Shown one piece after another: positions 14,820 through 21,220 of a stretch of 21,220 bases of DNA; position 1 is the first letter of the stretch, and each line of letters starts with the position of its first letter. The translations under genes and the position numbers were made by a program. The stretch lies in contig JAUVWK010000006.1 of NCBI GenBank assembly GCA_030604165.1, forward strand, positions 1 to 21,220. Reading direction: 5' to 3'. Source of the DNA: Alphaproteobacteria bacterium. GTDB taxonomy: Bacteria > Pseudomonadota > Alphaproteobacteria > UBA828. The notes below the pieces were generated by a model that did not search any database, had not been told where the DNA came from, and worked only from the letters and a program-made list of their open reading frames with translations.

Positions 14820-15533
14820 ATGCGGCTTCTCCTTGTCGAAGACGATTCCGCCACCGCGCAGGGCATCAAGGCAATCCTGACCAGCGAAGGCTACGTCTGT
14901 GACACTACCGATCTGGGCGAGGACGGCCTCGAGATCGGCAAACTGTACGATTACGACATCATCGTGCTCGATCTGATGCTGCCCGACATGGACGGCTATG
15001 AGGTCCTCCGGCGACTGCGCGCGGCAAAGGTCAAGACGCCAATCCTTATTCTTTCTGGCCTCTCTGATTCAGAGCAGAAAATCAAGGGGTTAGGATTTGG
15101 CGCCGACGATTATCTGACCAAGCCGTTCGACAAAGGCGAGCTGATCGCGCGCGTTCAGGCGATCGTGCGACGCTCCAAGGGCCACGCCCAATCCGTCATC
15201 GTGACCGGCAAGCTAGCGGTCAATCTGGAAAACCGTTCGGTCGAGGTGGACGGCCTGCCGATCCACCTTACCAGCAAGGAGTACGGCATTCTCGAGCTGC
15301 TCTCGTTGCGTAAAGGCACGACCCTCACCAAGGAAATGTTCCTCAACCACCTTTATGGCGGCATGGACGAGCCGGAGCTCAAGATCATCGACGTCTTCGT
15401 CTGCAAGCTCCGGAAGAAGCTGTCCGCGGCCACCGGCGGCGAGAATTACATCCATACGGTTTGGGGCCGCGGCTACGTACTCAAAGAACCGGGCGCGAGC
15501 GGGGCCGAATCCGAGGCGAGAAACGTCGCCTAA
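14820..15533 (+). CDS. ctrA: Cell-cycle response regulator CtrA
   Basis: CtrA is the essential or motility-controlling OmpR-family regulator of Alphaproteobacteria, phosphorylated through the CckA-ChpT relay. The 237 residues begin MRLLLVEDDSATAQGI. The receiver has the acidic pair at 8-9, the phosphoacceptor Asp in VLDLMLPDMDGYEVL (about residue 51) and GFGADDYLTKPF. The DNA-binding half is nearly invariant in the family: RRSKGHAQSVIVTGKL, LELLSLRKGTTLTKEMFLNH, LYGGMDEPELKIIDVFVCKL, VWGRGYVL. The extreme C-terminus ends Val-Ala, following the hydrophobic-tail pattern that feeds CtrA to ClpXP in Caulobacter (Ala-Ala there). No good SD is seen before the ATG. Flanked by fliI and che genes and downstream of three CtrA motifs, it probably controls this motility locus and itself. 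Confidence 0.97.
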   Translation: MRLLLVEDDSATAQGIKAILTSEGYVCDTTDLGEDGLEIGKLYDYDIIVLDLMLPDMDGYEVLRRLRAAKVKTPILILSGLSDSEQKIKGLGFGADDYLTKPFDKGELIARVQAIVRRSKGHAQSVIVTGKLAVNLENRSVEVDGLPIHLTSKEYGILELLSLRKGTTLTKEMFLNHLYGGMDEPELKIIDVFVCKLRKKLSAATGGENYIHTVWGRGYVLKEPGASGAESEARNVA

Positions 15534-15618
15534 ACGGCCGTCAGCGCCAAGTTACTGAGAAACTAATCGTTCTTTCGTCGAGGATATCAGGCTCGGCCGC
15601 GCGCGCACGCTCCCAACC

Positions 15619-15752
15619 CTACTCCTCGATCTCAAAGAAACGCGCCAATCCGCCGAGAGGCAGTTGCGCGCGCCATTGTTTCGTTCCCGGAAAAATTTCG
15701 CCAGCGCCGCGATCGAAGCCAGGGTGTCCTTGTGGATAGCGATCTCACTCAT
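15619..15752 (-). pseudogene. Possible small gene (about 44 residues) broken by a one-base frameshift
   Basis: No known family is recognised. From ATG 15752 the minus strand reads MSEIAIHKDTLASIAALAKF with strongly GC-rich third positions, typical of coding DNA here. At the five-T run (A5 at 15691-15695 on the plus strand) the frame degrades into low-quality sequence. Moving to the -1 frame restores a plausible protein, FPGTKQWRAQLPLGGLARFF then EIEE and TAG at 15619-15621. The composite would be 44 residues if one T were added. It lies downstream of cheR in the same orientation and may be the last gene of the che operon. Alternatives are a homopolymer sequencing error, a true pseudogene, or coincidence. 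The rest of 15534-15795 shows no other gene. Confidence 0.35.
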
Positions 15753-15795
15753 ACCGCCACACCATGGGACTGAACATCTAGTGGATAGAATCCAA

Positions 15796-16620
15796 CTAGT
15801 GCGCCGTTTCACTGGCCAAATGGTAAACGCCGCGCTGGCCTTTCATGGGCATGAACTTCGTGGTTAGCCCAATCACCGTTTCCGCGCCGCCGAGATAGAG
15901 AAACCCGTCCGAAGGCATCAAGTGGCTGATTCGGTCGAGCACCTCGACCTTGAGGTTCTGATCAAAATAAATCAGCACGTTGCGGCAAAAAACGATGTCG
16001 AAGGCACCGAGCTTGGAAAAATCGCCCATCAGATTCAGTTGGCTATAGCGCACCATGCCACGGATCGCTGGGTCGATCTGCCACATGTCGCCAACCTTCT
16101 TAAAATATTTCACGAGCAGCTGAATCGGAAGGCCGCGTTGGACCTCGAACTGCGAATAAACGCCCGCCTTGGCTTTCTCCAGCACTTCGTCCGAGATGTC
16201 GGTGGCAACAATATCGGTGCGCCACCCGGCAAGCTTTTGGGCTTCCTCGCGCAAGCACATGGCGAGCGTATACGGCTCCTGACCGGTCGAACAGGCCGCG
16301 CACCAAATACGAATATGTTTTTTTGCCTCGCGCGCCTTTAAGAGCGCTGGCAGGAGCACCTCGCGGAAGCTTTCGAACGGACGAACATCCCGGAAGAAGA
16401 ATGATTCGTTCGTCGTCATGGCCTCAGTGATGTCCTTGAGCAACGGTTCTTCGCTGTTGCTACGGAGCGCCGCCATGAGGCCATCGAGGCCATCGAGGCC
16501 GCGCTGGCGCGCAATCGGCAGCAAGCGGCTTTCGACCAGATAGACCTTTTCTTTGGTCAGCGCGAGGCCGGAGCGCTCTTTCAAAATCCCGCTAAGCAGC
16601 TCGAAATCTTCGGGCTTCAC
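15796..16620 (-). CDS. cheR: Chemoreceptor glutamate methyltransferase CheR
   Basis: CheR methylates glutamates on chemoreceptors with S-adenosylmethionine, for adaptation. The 274 residues have the N-terminal helical domain (MKPEDFELLSGILKERSGL), then TEAMTTNESFFFRDVRPF, the SAM-binding IRIWCAACSTGQEPYTLAM, the acidic motif IVATDISDEVLEKAKAGVY, and FDIVFCRNVLIYFDQ. All class motifs are intact. It starts at GTG 16620, overlapping the cheB stop (GTGA). A 9-base tandem duplication around 16480-16502 encodes a Gly-Leu-Asp repeat in the N-terminal domain, a harmless-looking slippage product. There is no C-terminal pentapeptide-binding extension. Confidence 0.96.
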   Translation of the reverse strand: MKPEDFELLSGILKERSGLALTKEKVYLVESRLLPIARQRGLDGLDGLMAALRSNSEEPLLKDITEAMTTNESFFFRDVRPFESFREVLLPALLKAREAKKHIRIWCAACSTGQEPYTLAMCLREEAQKLAGWRTDIVATDISDEVLEKAKAGVYSQFEVQRGLPIQLLVKYFKKVGDMWQIDPAIRGMVRYSQLNLMGDFSKLGAFDIVFCRNVLIYFDQNLKVEVLDRISHLMPSDGFLYLGGAETVIGLTTKFMPMKGQRGVYHLASETAH

Positions 16621-17840
16621 CGCCGCGCCTCCTCAATCAACTTCATGACATGCGATGAGATAAAATCGAGCGGCAGAACGGCGCTGCATAAGCCCCCAGT
16701 CGCGACGGCGCCCGGCATCCCCCAGACGACACTGGACGCCTCGTCTTGAGCAATGACCGTGCCGCCGGCTTCGACCATCTTAAGGCTGCCGGCCAGGCCG
16801 TCGTGGCCCATGCCGGTCATGATCAGCGTCAGGCCAGCCGATCCATAAACGGTGGCCACACTGCGCAGCATCACGTCGACCGCAGGACGGCAAAAGTTCT
16901 CCGGCGGCTCTTGATTGAGTCGAATGACTTTTTTTCCATCCGCCATACCGACCGTCATGTGGTAATCGCCAGGCGCAAGATACATGCGGCCGCCAACCAC
17001 GGGCTCACCCGCGACACCTTCGGCACATGGCACACCCGCGGTACGCGCCAAGTGCTCAGCCAGGATGGTGGTGAAGGTCGCCGGCATGTGCTGCGTAATA
17101 AGGATCGGCAGTGTAATTCGCTTCGCCAGCGCCCCGAGCACCTTGAACAGGGCCTGTGGTCCGCCGGTCGAGGCTCCCACCGCAAGAACTCGGGGCGGGG
17201 TTGCAGACGGCTCACGGAGGGTGATCGGCGCCTGGCCATAGAGGCCGCTCTGAACGCTCCTTTTTGGCGAGCCCGCCGATGAGCGTCCACTGCGTCGAGT
17301 GGCGTGATCTCCGGAGGACTCCCGCGTACGCGCCTCGTCCGATTCGGTCGACGTCGCTGACTTCCTACCGTGCGCAGCCCATGCAGCCGCGCCGAGCGCT
17401 TTCACTTTGGCGACTAACTCTTGGCCGAAATCCTTGCCCGCACCTAACTCACGCGACGCGCTCGGCTTGGGAATGAAATCGGAAGCACCCTTGGCCATCG
17501 CCTCGATGGTGATTGAGGCACCGCGCCGAGTCAGGGTCGATGCCATGATGACCTTGGTGTTGGGCGCTGCCTCGAGAATCAGGGGCAGCGCATCCATGCC
17601 GTTCATCACTGGCATCTCGATATCGAGCACGACGACGTCGATGGAATGCCGCTTGACGAGACTGACGGCCGCTTTGCCATTCGGCACCGTGCTGACCACC
17701 TCGATCTCGGGGTCCGCTTGTAGCGTGCGAGCCAACAACCCGCGCACAACGGCGGAATCGTCGACGATCATGACCCGATACGGATCGGGGGAATGGCGCG
17801 CCGCCGCCGGCCTGCCAGCTTTTGTCGGAGAAATGGCCAC
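16617..17840 (-). CDS. cheB: Chemotaxis response regulator methylesterase CheB
   Basis: CheB removes methyl groups from (or deamidates) receptors when phosphorylated by CheA. Of 407 residues, the receiver domain (YRVMIVDDSAVVRGLLART; phosphoacceptor in VVVLDIEMPVMNGMDAL) is joined by an unusually polar Ser/Arg/Thr-rich linker of about 60 residues to the esterase domain. The catalytic triad is visible: Ser in VGASTGGPQAL, His in ITQHMPATFT and Asp in MTGMGHDGLAGS. The GTG start at 17840 shares one base with the cheY stop; about 20 disordered residues precede the receiver. An internal start nearer YRVMIVDD is possible. Confidence 0.95.
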   Translation of the reverse strand: MAISPTKAGRPAAARHSPDPYRVMIVDDSAVVRGLLARTLQADPEIEVVSTVPNGKAAVSLVKRHSIDVVVLDIEMPVMNGMDALPLILEAAPNTKVIMASTLTRRGASITIEAMAKGASDFIPKPSASRELGAGKDFGQELVAKVKALGAAAWAAHGRKSATSTESDEARTRESSGDHATRRSGRSSAGSPKRSVQSGLYGQAPITLREPSATPPRVLAVGASTGGPQALFKVLGALAKRITLPILITQHMPATFTTILAEHLARTAGVPCAEGVAGEPVVGGRMYLAPGDYHMTVGMADGKKVIRLNQEPPENFCRPAVDVMLRSVATVYGSAGLTLIMTGMGHDGLAGSLKMVEAGGTVIAQDEASSVVWGMPGAVATGGLCSAVLPLDFISSHVMKLIEEARR

Positions 17841-18205
17841 TACAACAACCCTACTTGGGCGAACTTCGATTCGATGATGCCTGTGTCGAAAGGCTTCATG
17901 ATGAATTCGTTGGCACCCGCCCCGATCGCTTCTTGGATGCGCTCAATGTCGTTTTCGGTGGTGCAGAAAACGACCACTGGCGCCCCACCTCCCTCGCTCC
18001 TGCGTAATGCACGCAAGAACTCGATGCCATTCATGACCGGCATATGCCAGTCCAGGAGAATGACGTCGGGCATGTTTTTCGTACACACCTCAAGGGCTTG
18101 CTTCCCGTCCTCCGCCTCGACGGTGGTGAACTGAAGCTCCTCAAGCATGCGCCGCGCGACAGAACGGATGGTCTTGGAATCGTCTACAATAAGACAAGTC
18201 TTCAT
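17840..18205 (-). CDS. cheY: Chemotaxis response regulator CheY
   Basis: A single-domain receiver of 121 residues, the diffusible signal from CheA to the motor switch. The full active site is present: Asp pair in CLIVDDSKTIRSV, phosphoacceptor in VILLDWHMPVMNG, Thr in VFCTTEND and Lys in FIMKPFD. It lies between cheW and cheB, one base overlapping cheB. The SD GGAG lies 7 bases before the ATG, in the loop of a small hairpin (see 18206-18225). Confidence 0.95.
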   Translation of the reverse strand: MKTCLIVDDSKTIRSVARRMLEELQFTTVEAEDGKQALEVCTKNMPDVILLDWHMPVMNGIEFLRALRRSEGGGAPVVVFCTTENDIERIQEAIGAGANEFIMKPFDTGIIESKFAQVGLL

Positions 18206-18225
18206 GCGCTGACTCCAGTCAGTGC
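18206..18225 (-). promoter_or_regulatory. Hairpin presenting the cheY Shine-Dalgarno
   Basis: On the minus-strand transcript 18225-18218 can pair with 18213-18206 (8 pairs, one G-U), closing a UGGA loop directly before the cheY AUG. The SD GGAG spans the loop and the first base of the 3' arm. This could tune cheY translation in an otherwise stop/start-overlapped operon. It is only a fold read by eye. Confidence 0.35.
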
Positions 18226-18226
18226 G

Positions 18227-18268
18227 CGGCAGCCGGCCACAATCCCGTCGCTGGAATCGGCAGCCGGC
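18227..18268. repeat. 11-bp direct repeat in the cheW-cheY gap
   Basis: CGGCAGCCGGC occurs at 18227-18237 and again at 18258-18268, 31 bases apart. The cheW-cheY gap (18206-18274) is the only clear intergenic space in the che operon. No function is known; a small duplication is possible. Confidence 0.3.
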
Positions 18269-18274
18269 TTTCTC

Positions 18275-18769
18275 CTACGCCGCCTGTACGTGGTCCAGGC
18301 CGAGCAAACGCTCGACATCGAGAACCACCAGGAGCTTTTCGTCGAGCCGGTAAATGCCCTTGGACACCTCTCGCAGGTTTTCCTCAAGCGTTGGCAGATT
18401 TCGCTCGAAGCTCGACGCCGACAGGCTAAGCACTTCGCCGACCGAGTCGATCACCAAGCTGTAGAGTTCGCCGTGGTGCTGGACGACGATACTCATCTCG
18501 GGCTGGTCTTCGTCGCGCGGTGGCATGCCGAGGCGCTTGCGGACGTCCACCGCCGTCGAAATCCGGCCGCGGAGGTTGAGGTTGCCCGCGATTTCCGGCG
18601 GCGCCAACGGAACTCGGGCGATCCGCTGCGGACCCAGAACTTCCTGTACGCCCAGTACGGGGATGCCGAACCACTGCTCGCCAATCTTCATGGTCACGAA
18701 ATCTTCGTGTTCGGCCTCGCCGGAGCCATTGGCCCCGGTCTTCTTTACGCCGTGGTTAATGTCGGTCAT
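18275..18769 (-). CDS. cheW: Chemotaxis coupling protein CheW
   Basis: CheW links CheA to chemoreceptors in the signalling array. The 164 residues hold one CheW/SH3-like domain: DFVTMKIGEQWFGIPVLGVQ, APPEIAGNLNLRGRISTAVD with the conserved NLRG, and LVIDSVGEVLSLSASSFERN. Twenty-odd polar residues precede it. The ATG overlaps the cheA stop (ATGA), consistent with coupled synthesis of kinase and adaptor. Confidence 0.95.
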   Translation of the reverse strand: MTDINHGVKKTGANGSGEAEHEDFVTMKIGEQWFGIPVLGVQEVLGPQRIARVPLAPPEIAGNLNLRGRISTAVDVRKRLGMPPRDEDQPEMSIVVQHHGELYSLVIDSVGEVLSLSASSFERNLPTLEENLREVSKGIYRLDEKLLVVLDVERLLGLDHVQAA

Positions 18770-21220
18770 GCGGCACCTCCGGCCATCGAAATTGTCTGGT
18801 CAAGAGCGGCGATCAGCGCGTCGCGATCGAACTTCGCCACGTAGTCGGCAAAGCCCACTTCACGCCCGCGCTCGAAGTCGGTCTTTTCTGTATGTGAGGA
18901 CAACGCGACGATCGGCGTGTCTTGCCAGCGTGTATCGGACCGACAGGCCTCGGCGAAATCGAAGCCGCTCATGCCCGGCATCTCGATATCGCTAACAATG
19001 ACGTCGAAGCCCACGCCGTCGTCGCGCATTTTCAGCGCCGTGTCTGCATCGGCCGCAGTTGTCACTTGGTACCCCGCGGACGACAAGATCGGCGCTAACA
19101 GGTTACGGAAGAATGGGCTGTCATCGACCAACAGCAGGCGGCGAGCCCCGCTGTGTTCGACCTCGGTACCGTCCCCAAACCAATTGCCAAAACCTTGATT
19201 CAGGTAATAACCGACGTCGATCAGGTCGGTTGCCTTGCCTTTGATTACCGCGGTGCCGAGAAATCCGCTGTGCGCGCTCGACATTTCGAAATCCAGGCTG
19301 TCCTCGACGATATCCACGATCTCGTCGACCATGAGCCCCATGGTGTGATTGCGGTCGGTGAAGACCACCACCGCCTGCCGGCCCGTTTCCGCCATCGACT
19401 GGCTGGCGTCAACCGGCACCAAGGGCATTAGGCTGCCGCGATACTGCACCACCGGGCGGCCATCCGAGCGCTCAATCGATTCGATTTCGATTTCCTCGAG
19501 GCGCGCCACCAGCGAGAGTGGAACCGCCTTGGGATTGGCGTTGCCGGCACGGAATACGAGCAATGCGGTCCGTTCGCCGGCCGCCGCCTCGCGCCGCTCG
19601 GTGGTCGTGTCGGCATCGGCCTCGCGATCGTGCTGTTGCCCCGTAGCGGCCGAAATGCCGTTGGGATCGAGGATCATGATCACGCTGCCATCACCGAGAA
19701 TTGTATTCCCCGAGAACATGCTGACATTGCGCAAGATGGGCGATACCGGCTTGACCACGATCTCTTCGGTATCGAAGACACGATCAACGATGATTCCAAA
19801 TGTGTGGCTGCCGACCTGGGTAACCACGACGAAGGCTTCACTGCCGATCTCGTCGGCAGCGTCGGCGTCTGCCAGTTCGAGAAGTCGATTAAGCGAGACC
19901 AACGGCATCAACCGGTCACGCAAGCGGAACACCGGGGTTCCGTGAATAACCTCGATCTTGTGCTCGGAATCGCTCTTGGTGCGAACCAGCTCCAGGACGC
20001 TGATCTGCGGAATGGCGAAACGCTCGCCGCTCGCCTCCACGATCAGCGCGGACACGATCGCGAGGGTGAGTGGGATCTTGATGATGAACCTGCTGCCCTT
20101 GCCAACCTGGCTGAACAGCACGACGGTACCGCCGATGCGCTCTATGTTGGAACGCACGACATCCAAGCCCACCCCGCGGCCGGATACGCTGGTCACCACG
20201 CTCGCGGTCGAGAATCCGGGTTTGAAAATAAATTGGTATACCTGCTGGTCCGTCATGCTTGCCAGGTCGGCCTCGCTCGCGAGGCCGTTTTGCAAGACCT
20301 TGGCTTTGATTTTCTCGACGTCGATACCCCGACCGTCGTCTGAGATCTCGATAATGATGTGGCCGCCTTCGTGATAGGCGTTCAGGCGGATCTTGCCGGT
20401 CTCGGGCTTACCGGCGGCAACGCGTTCCTCGCCCGATTCCAGTCCATGATCACCCGAGTTGCGTACCATATGGATCAAGGGGTCTTTGATCAGCTCAAGG
20501 ACTTGACGGTCGAGTTCGGTATCGGCACCGAGCATCTCGAGTTCGATTTTCTTATTCAAGTCGTGCCCCAGGGTACGAACGATCCTGGGCAGCTTGGCCC
20601 AGGCGTTGCCCACGGGCTGCATGCGGGTCTTCATCACGCCTTCCTGAAGATCGGTCGTGATATGGCTCAACCGCTGCAACGGCGCCTTGAATTCACTGTC
20701 CTCGTGCGTGCGCACCATTTGCAGGAGCTGATTGCGCGCCAGAACAAGTTCGCTCACCGTGGTCATCAGGCTTTCCAGCAGATCCACCCCGACTCGGATG
20801 TTCTGTTTGGCGATGCTGCTCTCCGCCACGTCCTGGGGAGCACTGCTCTCGCTGGCCGGACCGGGTGCCGTTTCGGCGGCTGTCTTCGCGGTCACCGCCA
20901 CGGGCTCGGGTGCCGCCTCGTCAGAACGACCCAGCACCTCATCGCGCGTCGAGGCGACGACGGCCATGACCTCGGAAACCAGCTCGTCGGCCACGCCAAG
21001 CTCCTCGAGAGTGGTCGTCAGGTGCGAAGCGACAGCGTCGAAATGGCTGTCGTTCAACCCGGCCTCAACGAGATGGGCATGAATCGCGCCTAGATCGCTA
21101 TGGGCTTGGTCCGCCGGCCCGCCGAGCGCCCCAGCTAGATAGGCACTTTGCTTTTGGCGCAGGCTGTCCATATCGACGTTTTCGAAGAAGTGCAGGAGAG
21201 CCGCGTCGCCTAGCACCTTC
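18766..21220 (-). CDS. cheA: Chemotaxis kinase CheA with N-terminal truncated-hemoglobin domain (5' end outside window)
   Basis: CheA autophosphorylates and feeds CheY and CheB. One unbroken frame of 816+ residues (numbered from GTG 21216) runs: truncated hemoglobin (1-97), Ala/Glu/Pro linker (98-137), dimerization helices (IRVGVDLLESLMTTVSELVL, about 140-200), and ATPase domain with N box HMVRNSGDHGLE (249-260), G1 DDGRG (293-297), F box FKPGFST (331-337) and G2 GRGVGLD (346-352). Then a CheW-like P5 domain (about 380-520), a second CheW-like domain (about 555-685) and a C-terminal receiver (692-816; acid pair 698-699, phosphoacceptor Asp743, Lys795). P5-P5-REC tails are common in alphaproteobacterial CheA. 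No HPt (P1) or P2 domain lies between globin and kinase; an HPt could precede the globin beyond the window. Partial gene; start unknown. Confidence 0.95.
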   Translation of the reverse strand, partial: KVLGDAALLHFFENVDMDSLRQKQSAYLAGALGGPADQAHSDLGAIHAHLVEAGLNDSHFDAVASHLTTTLEELGVADELVSEVMAVVASTRDEVLGRSDEAAPEPVAVTAKTAAETAPGPASESSAPQDVAESSIAKQNIRVGVDLLESLMTTVSELVLARNQLLQMVRTHEDSEFKAPLQRLSHITTDLQEGVMKTRMQPVGNAWAKLPRIVRTLGHDLNKKIELEMLGADTELDRQVLELIKDPLIHMVRNSGDHGLESGEERVAAGKPETGKIRLNAYHEGGHIIIEISDDGRGIDVEKIKAKVLQNGLASEADLASMTDQQVYQFIFKPGFSTASVVTSVSGRGVGLDVVRSNIERIGGTVVLFSQVGKGSRFIIKIPLTLAIVSALIVEASGERFAIPQISVLELVRTKSDSEHKIEVIHGTPVFRLRDRLMPLVSLNRLLELADADAADEIGSEAFVVVTQVGSHTFGIIVDRVFDTEEIVVKPVSPILRNVSMFSGNTILGDGSVIMILDPNGISAATGQQHDREADADTTTERREAAAGERTALLVFRAGNANPKAVPLSLVARLEEIEIESIERSDGRPVVQYRGSLMPLVPVDASQSMAETGRQAVVVFTDRNHTMGLMVDEIVDIVEDSLDFEMSSAHSGFLGTAVIKGKATDLIDVGYYLNQGFGNWFGDGTEVEHSGARRLLLVDDSPFFRNLLAPILSSAGYQVTTAADADTALKMRDDGVGFDVIVSDIEMPGMSGFDFAEACRSDTRWQDTPIVALSSHTEKTDFERGREVGFADYVAKFDRDALIAALDQTISMAGGAA
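20926..21220 (-). other. Group-I truncated hemoglobin domain fused to CheA
   Basis: Visible residues 1-97 (with an AAG codon before them) follow the group-I 2/2 globin pattern from the end of helix B. KVLGD and HFFENVDM match the B-C-D region. SLRQKQ supplies E7 Leu19, E10 Lys22 and E11 Gln23, as in mycobacterial trHbN. ALGGP (30-34) is the E-F glycine motif. The His in GAIH (His46) aligns with the heme-ligating proximal F8 His, and HFDAVASHL with VMAVVASTRDEVLG match helices G and H. The usual Tyr-x-Gly before helix F is replaced by AHSD. The B10 Tyr and the N-terminal GG motif would lie just outside the window. It probably binds O2, NO or CO. Confidence 0.85.

Noticed and set aside
15691..15700. 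Programmed -1 frameshift at the T run of the small 15619-15752 gene
   Set aside because: The slippery string on the coding strand (A TTT TTC) is not a good X-XXY-YYZ heptamer and no stimulatory structure was evident; mutation or sequence error is simpler.
15778..15799. Hairpin CTAGTGGAT/ATCCAACTAG overlapping the cheR stop as a terminator
   Set aside because: One bulged base, AT-rich stem and no T-run on either strand; kept only as a chance structure.
16480..16502. Tandem GGCCATCGA repeat in cheR
   Set aside because: Only two copies, in frame (Gly-Leu-Asp), a minor coding duplication and not a mobile or regulatory repeat.
18044..18844. Plus-strand open frame (266 codons) antisense to cheY/cheW
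   Set aside because: Spans several clear genes on the other strand without any domain of its own.
1..21220. tRNA, rRNA, CRISPR arrays, insertion sequences, integrases
   Set aside because: Looked for on both strands; no cloverleaf, rRNA core, regularly spaced repeats or transposase/integrase frames were seen.

Overview
The window looks like part of an alphaproteobacterial chromosome (GC-rich, about 60-65% by eye), most like the Rhodospirillales and related deep alphaproteobacteria. It carries one large motility locus. The lineage call rests on three cell-cycle/flagellar regulators found together in this class (SciP, FlbD and CtrA), on the gene order fliF-fliG-fliH-fliN-flbD-flhA, and on a CheA with two CheW-like domains and a C-terminal receiver.

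Plus-strand left half (1-11675). The window opens inside flgE (hook protein), which has an in-frame TAA at 126-128. A strong Rho-independent terminator follows at 1461-1490. Next is the 90-residue CtrA antagonist sciP, with CtrA-like boxes upstream. After a 271-bp leader with another CtrA-like box, a long operon encodes the MS ring and rotor (fliF, fliG, fliN), the export apparatus (fliH, flhA), the sigma-54 activator flbD, a small 38-codon ORF, a FlhG-type MinD ATPase and a FliK-like protein. flhF, usually found between flhA and flhG, is absent from that position.

Minus-strand middle (11600-14595). A Zn-sensing type ArsR repressor and a small cation diffusion facilitator form a compact metal-efflux module. 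It lies between the fliK-like gene (convergent, overlapping by 76 bp) and fliJ-fliI. A 9-bp perfect inverted repeat upstream of the arsR start is its probable operator. fliI is divergent from ctrA (14820-15533). Their shared intergenic region holds a perfect TTAA-N7-TTAA CtrA box, a near-perfect one, a TTAACCAT half-site and a GANTC site.

Right part (15534-21220, minus strand). This is a chemotaxis operon, cheA-cheW-cheY-cheB-cheR in order of transcription, with short stop/start overlaps at three of its four junctions. A possible small frameshifted gene lies downstream of cheR. The standout is CheA: the visible N-terminus of its continuous reading frame is a group-I truncated hemoglobin domain (FF..VDM, L..KQ and ALGGP motifs, proximal His, HFDAVA..L). 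It is joined by an Ala/Glu/Pro linker straight to the dimerization and kinase domains, with no HPt domain in between. This predicts a heme-based gas sensor built into the chemotaxis kinase. The gene start lies just outside the window, so whether an HPt precedes the globin is unknown.
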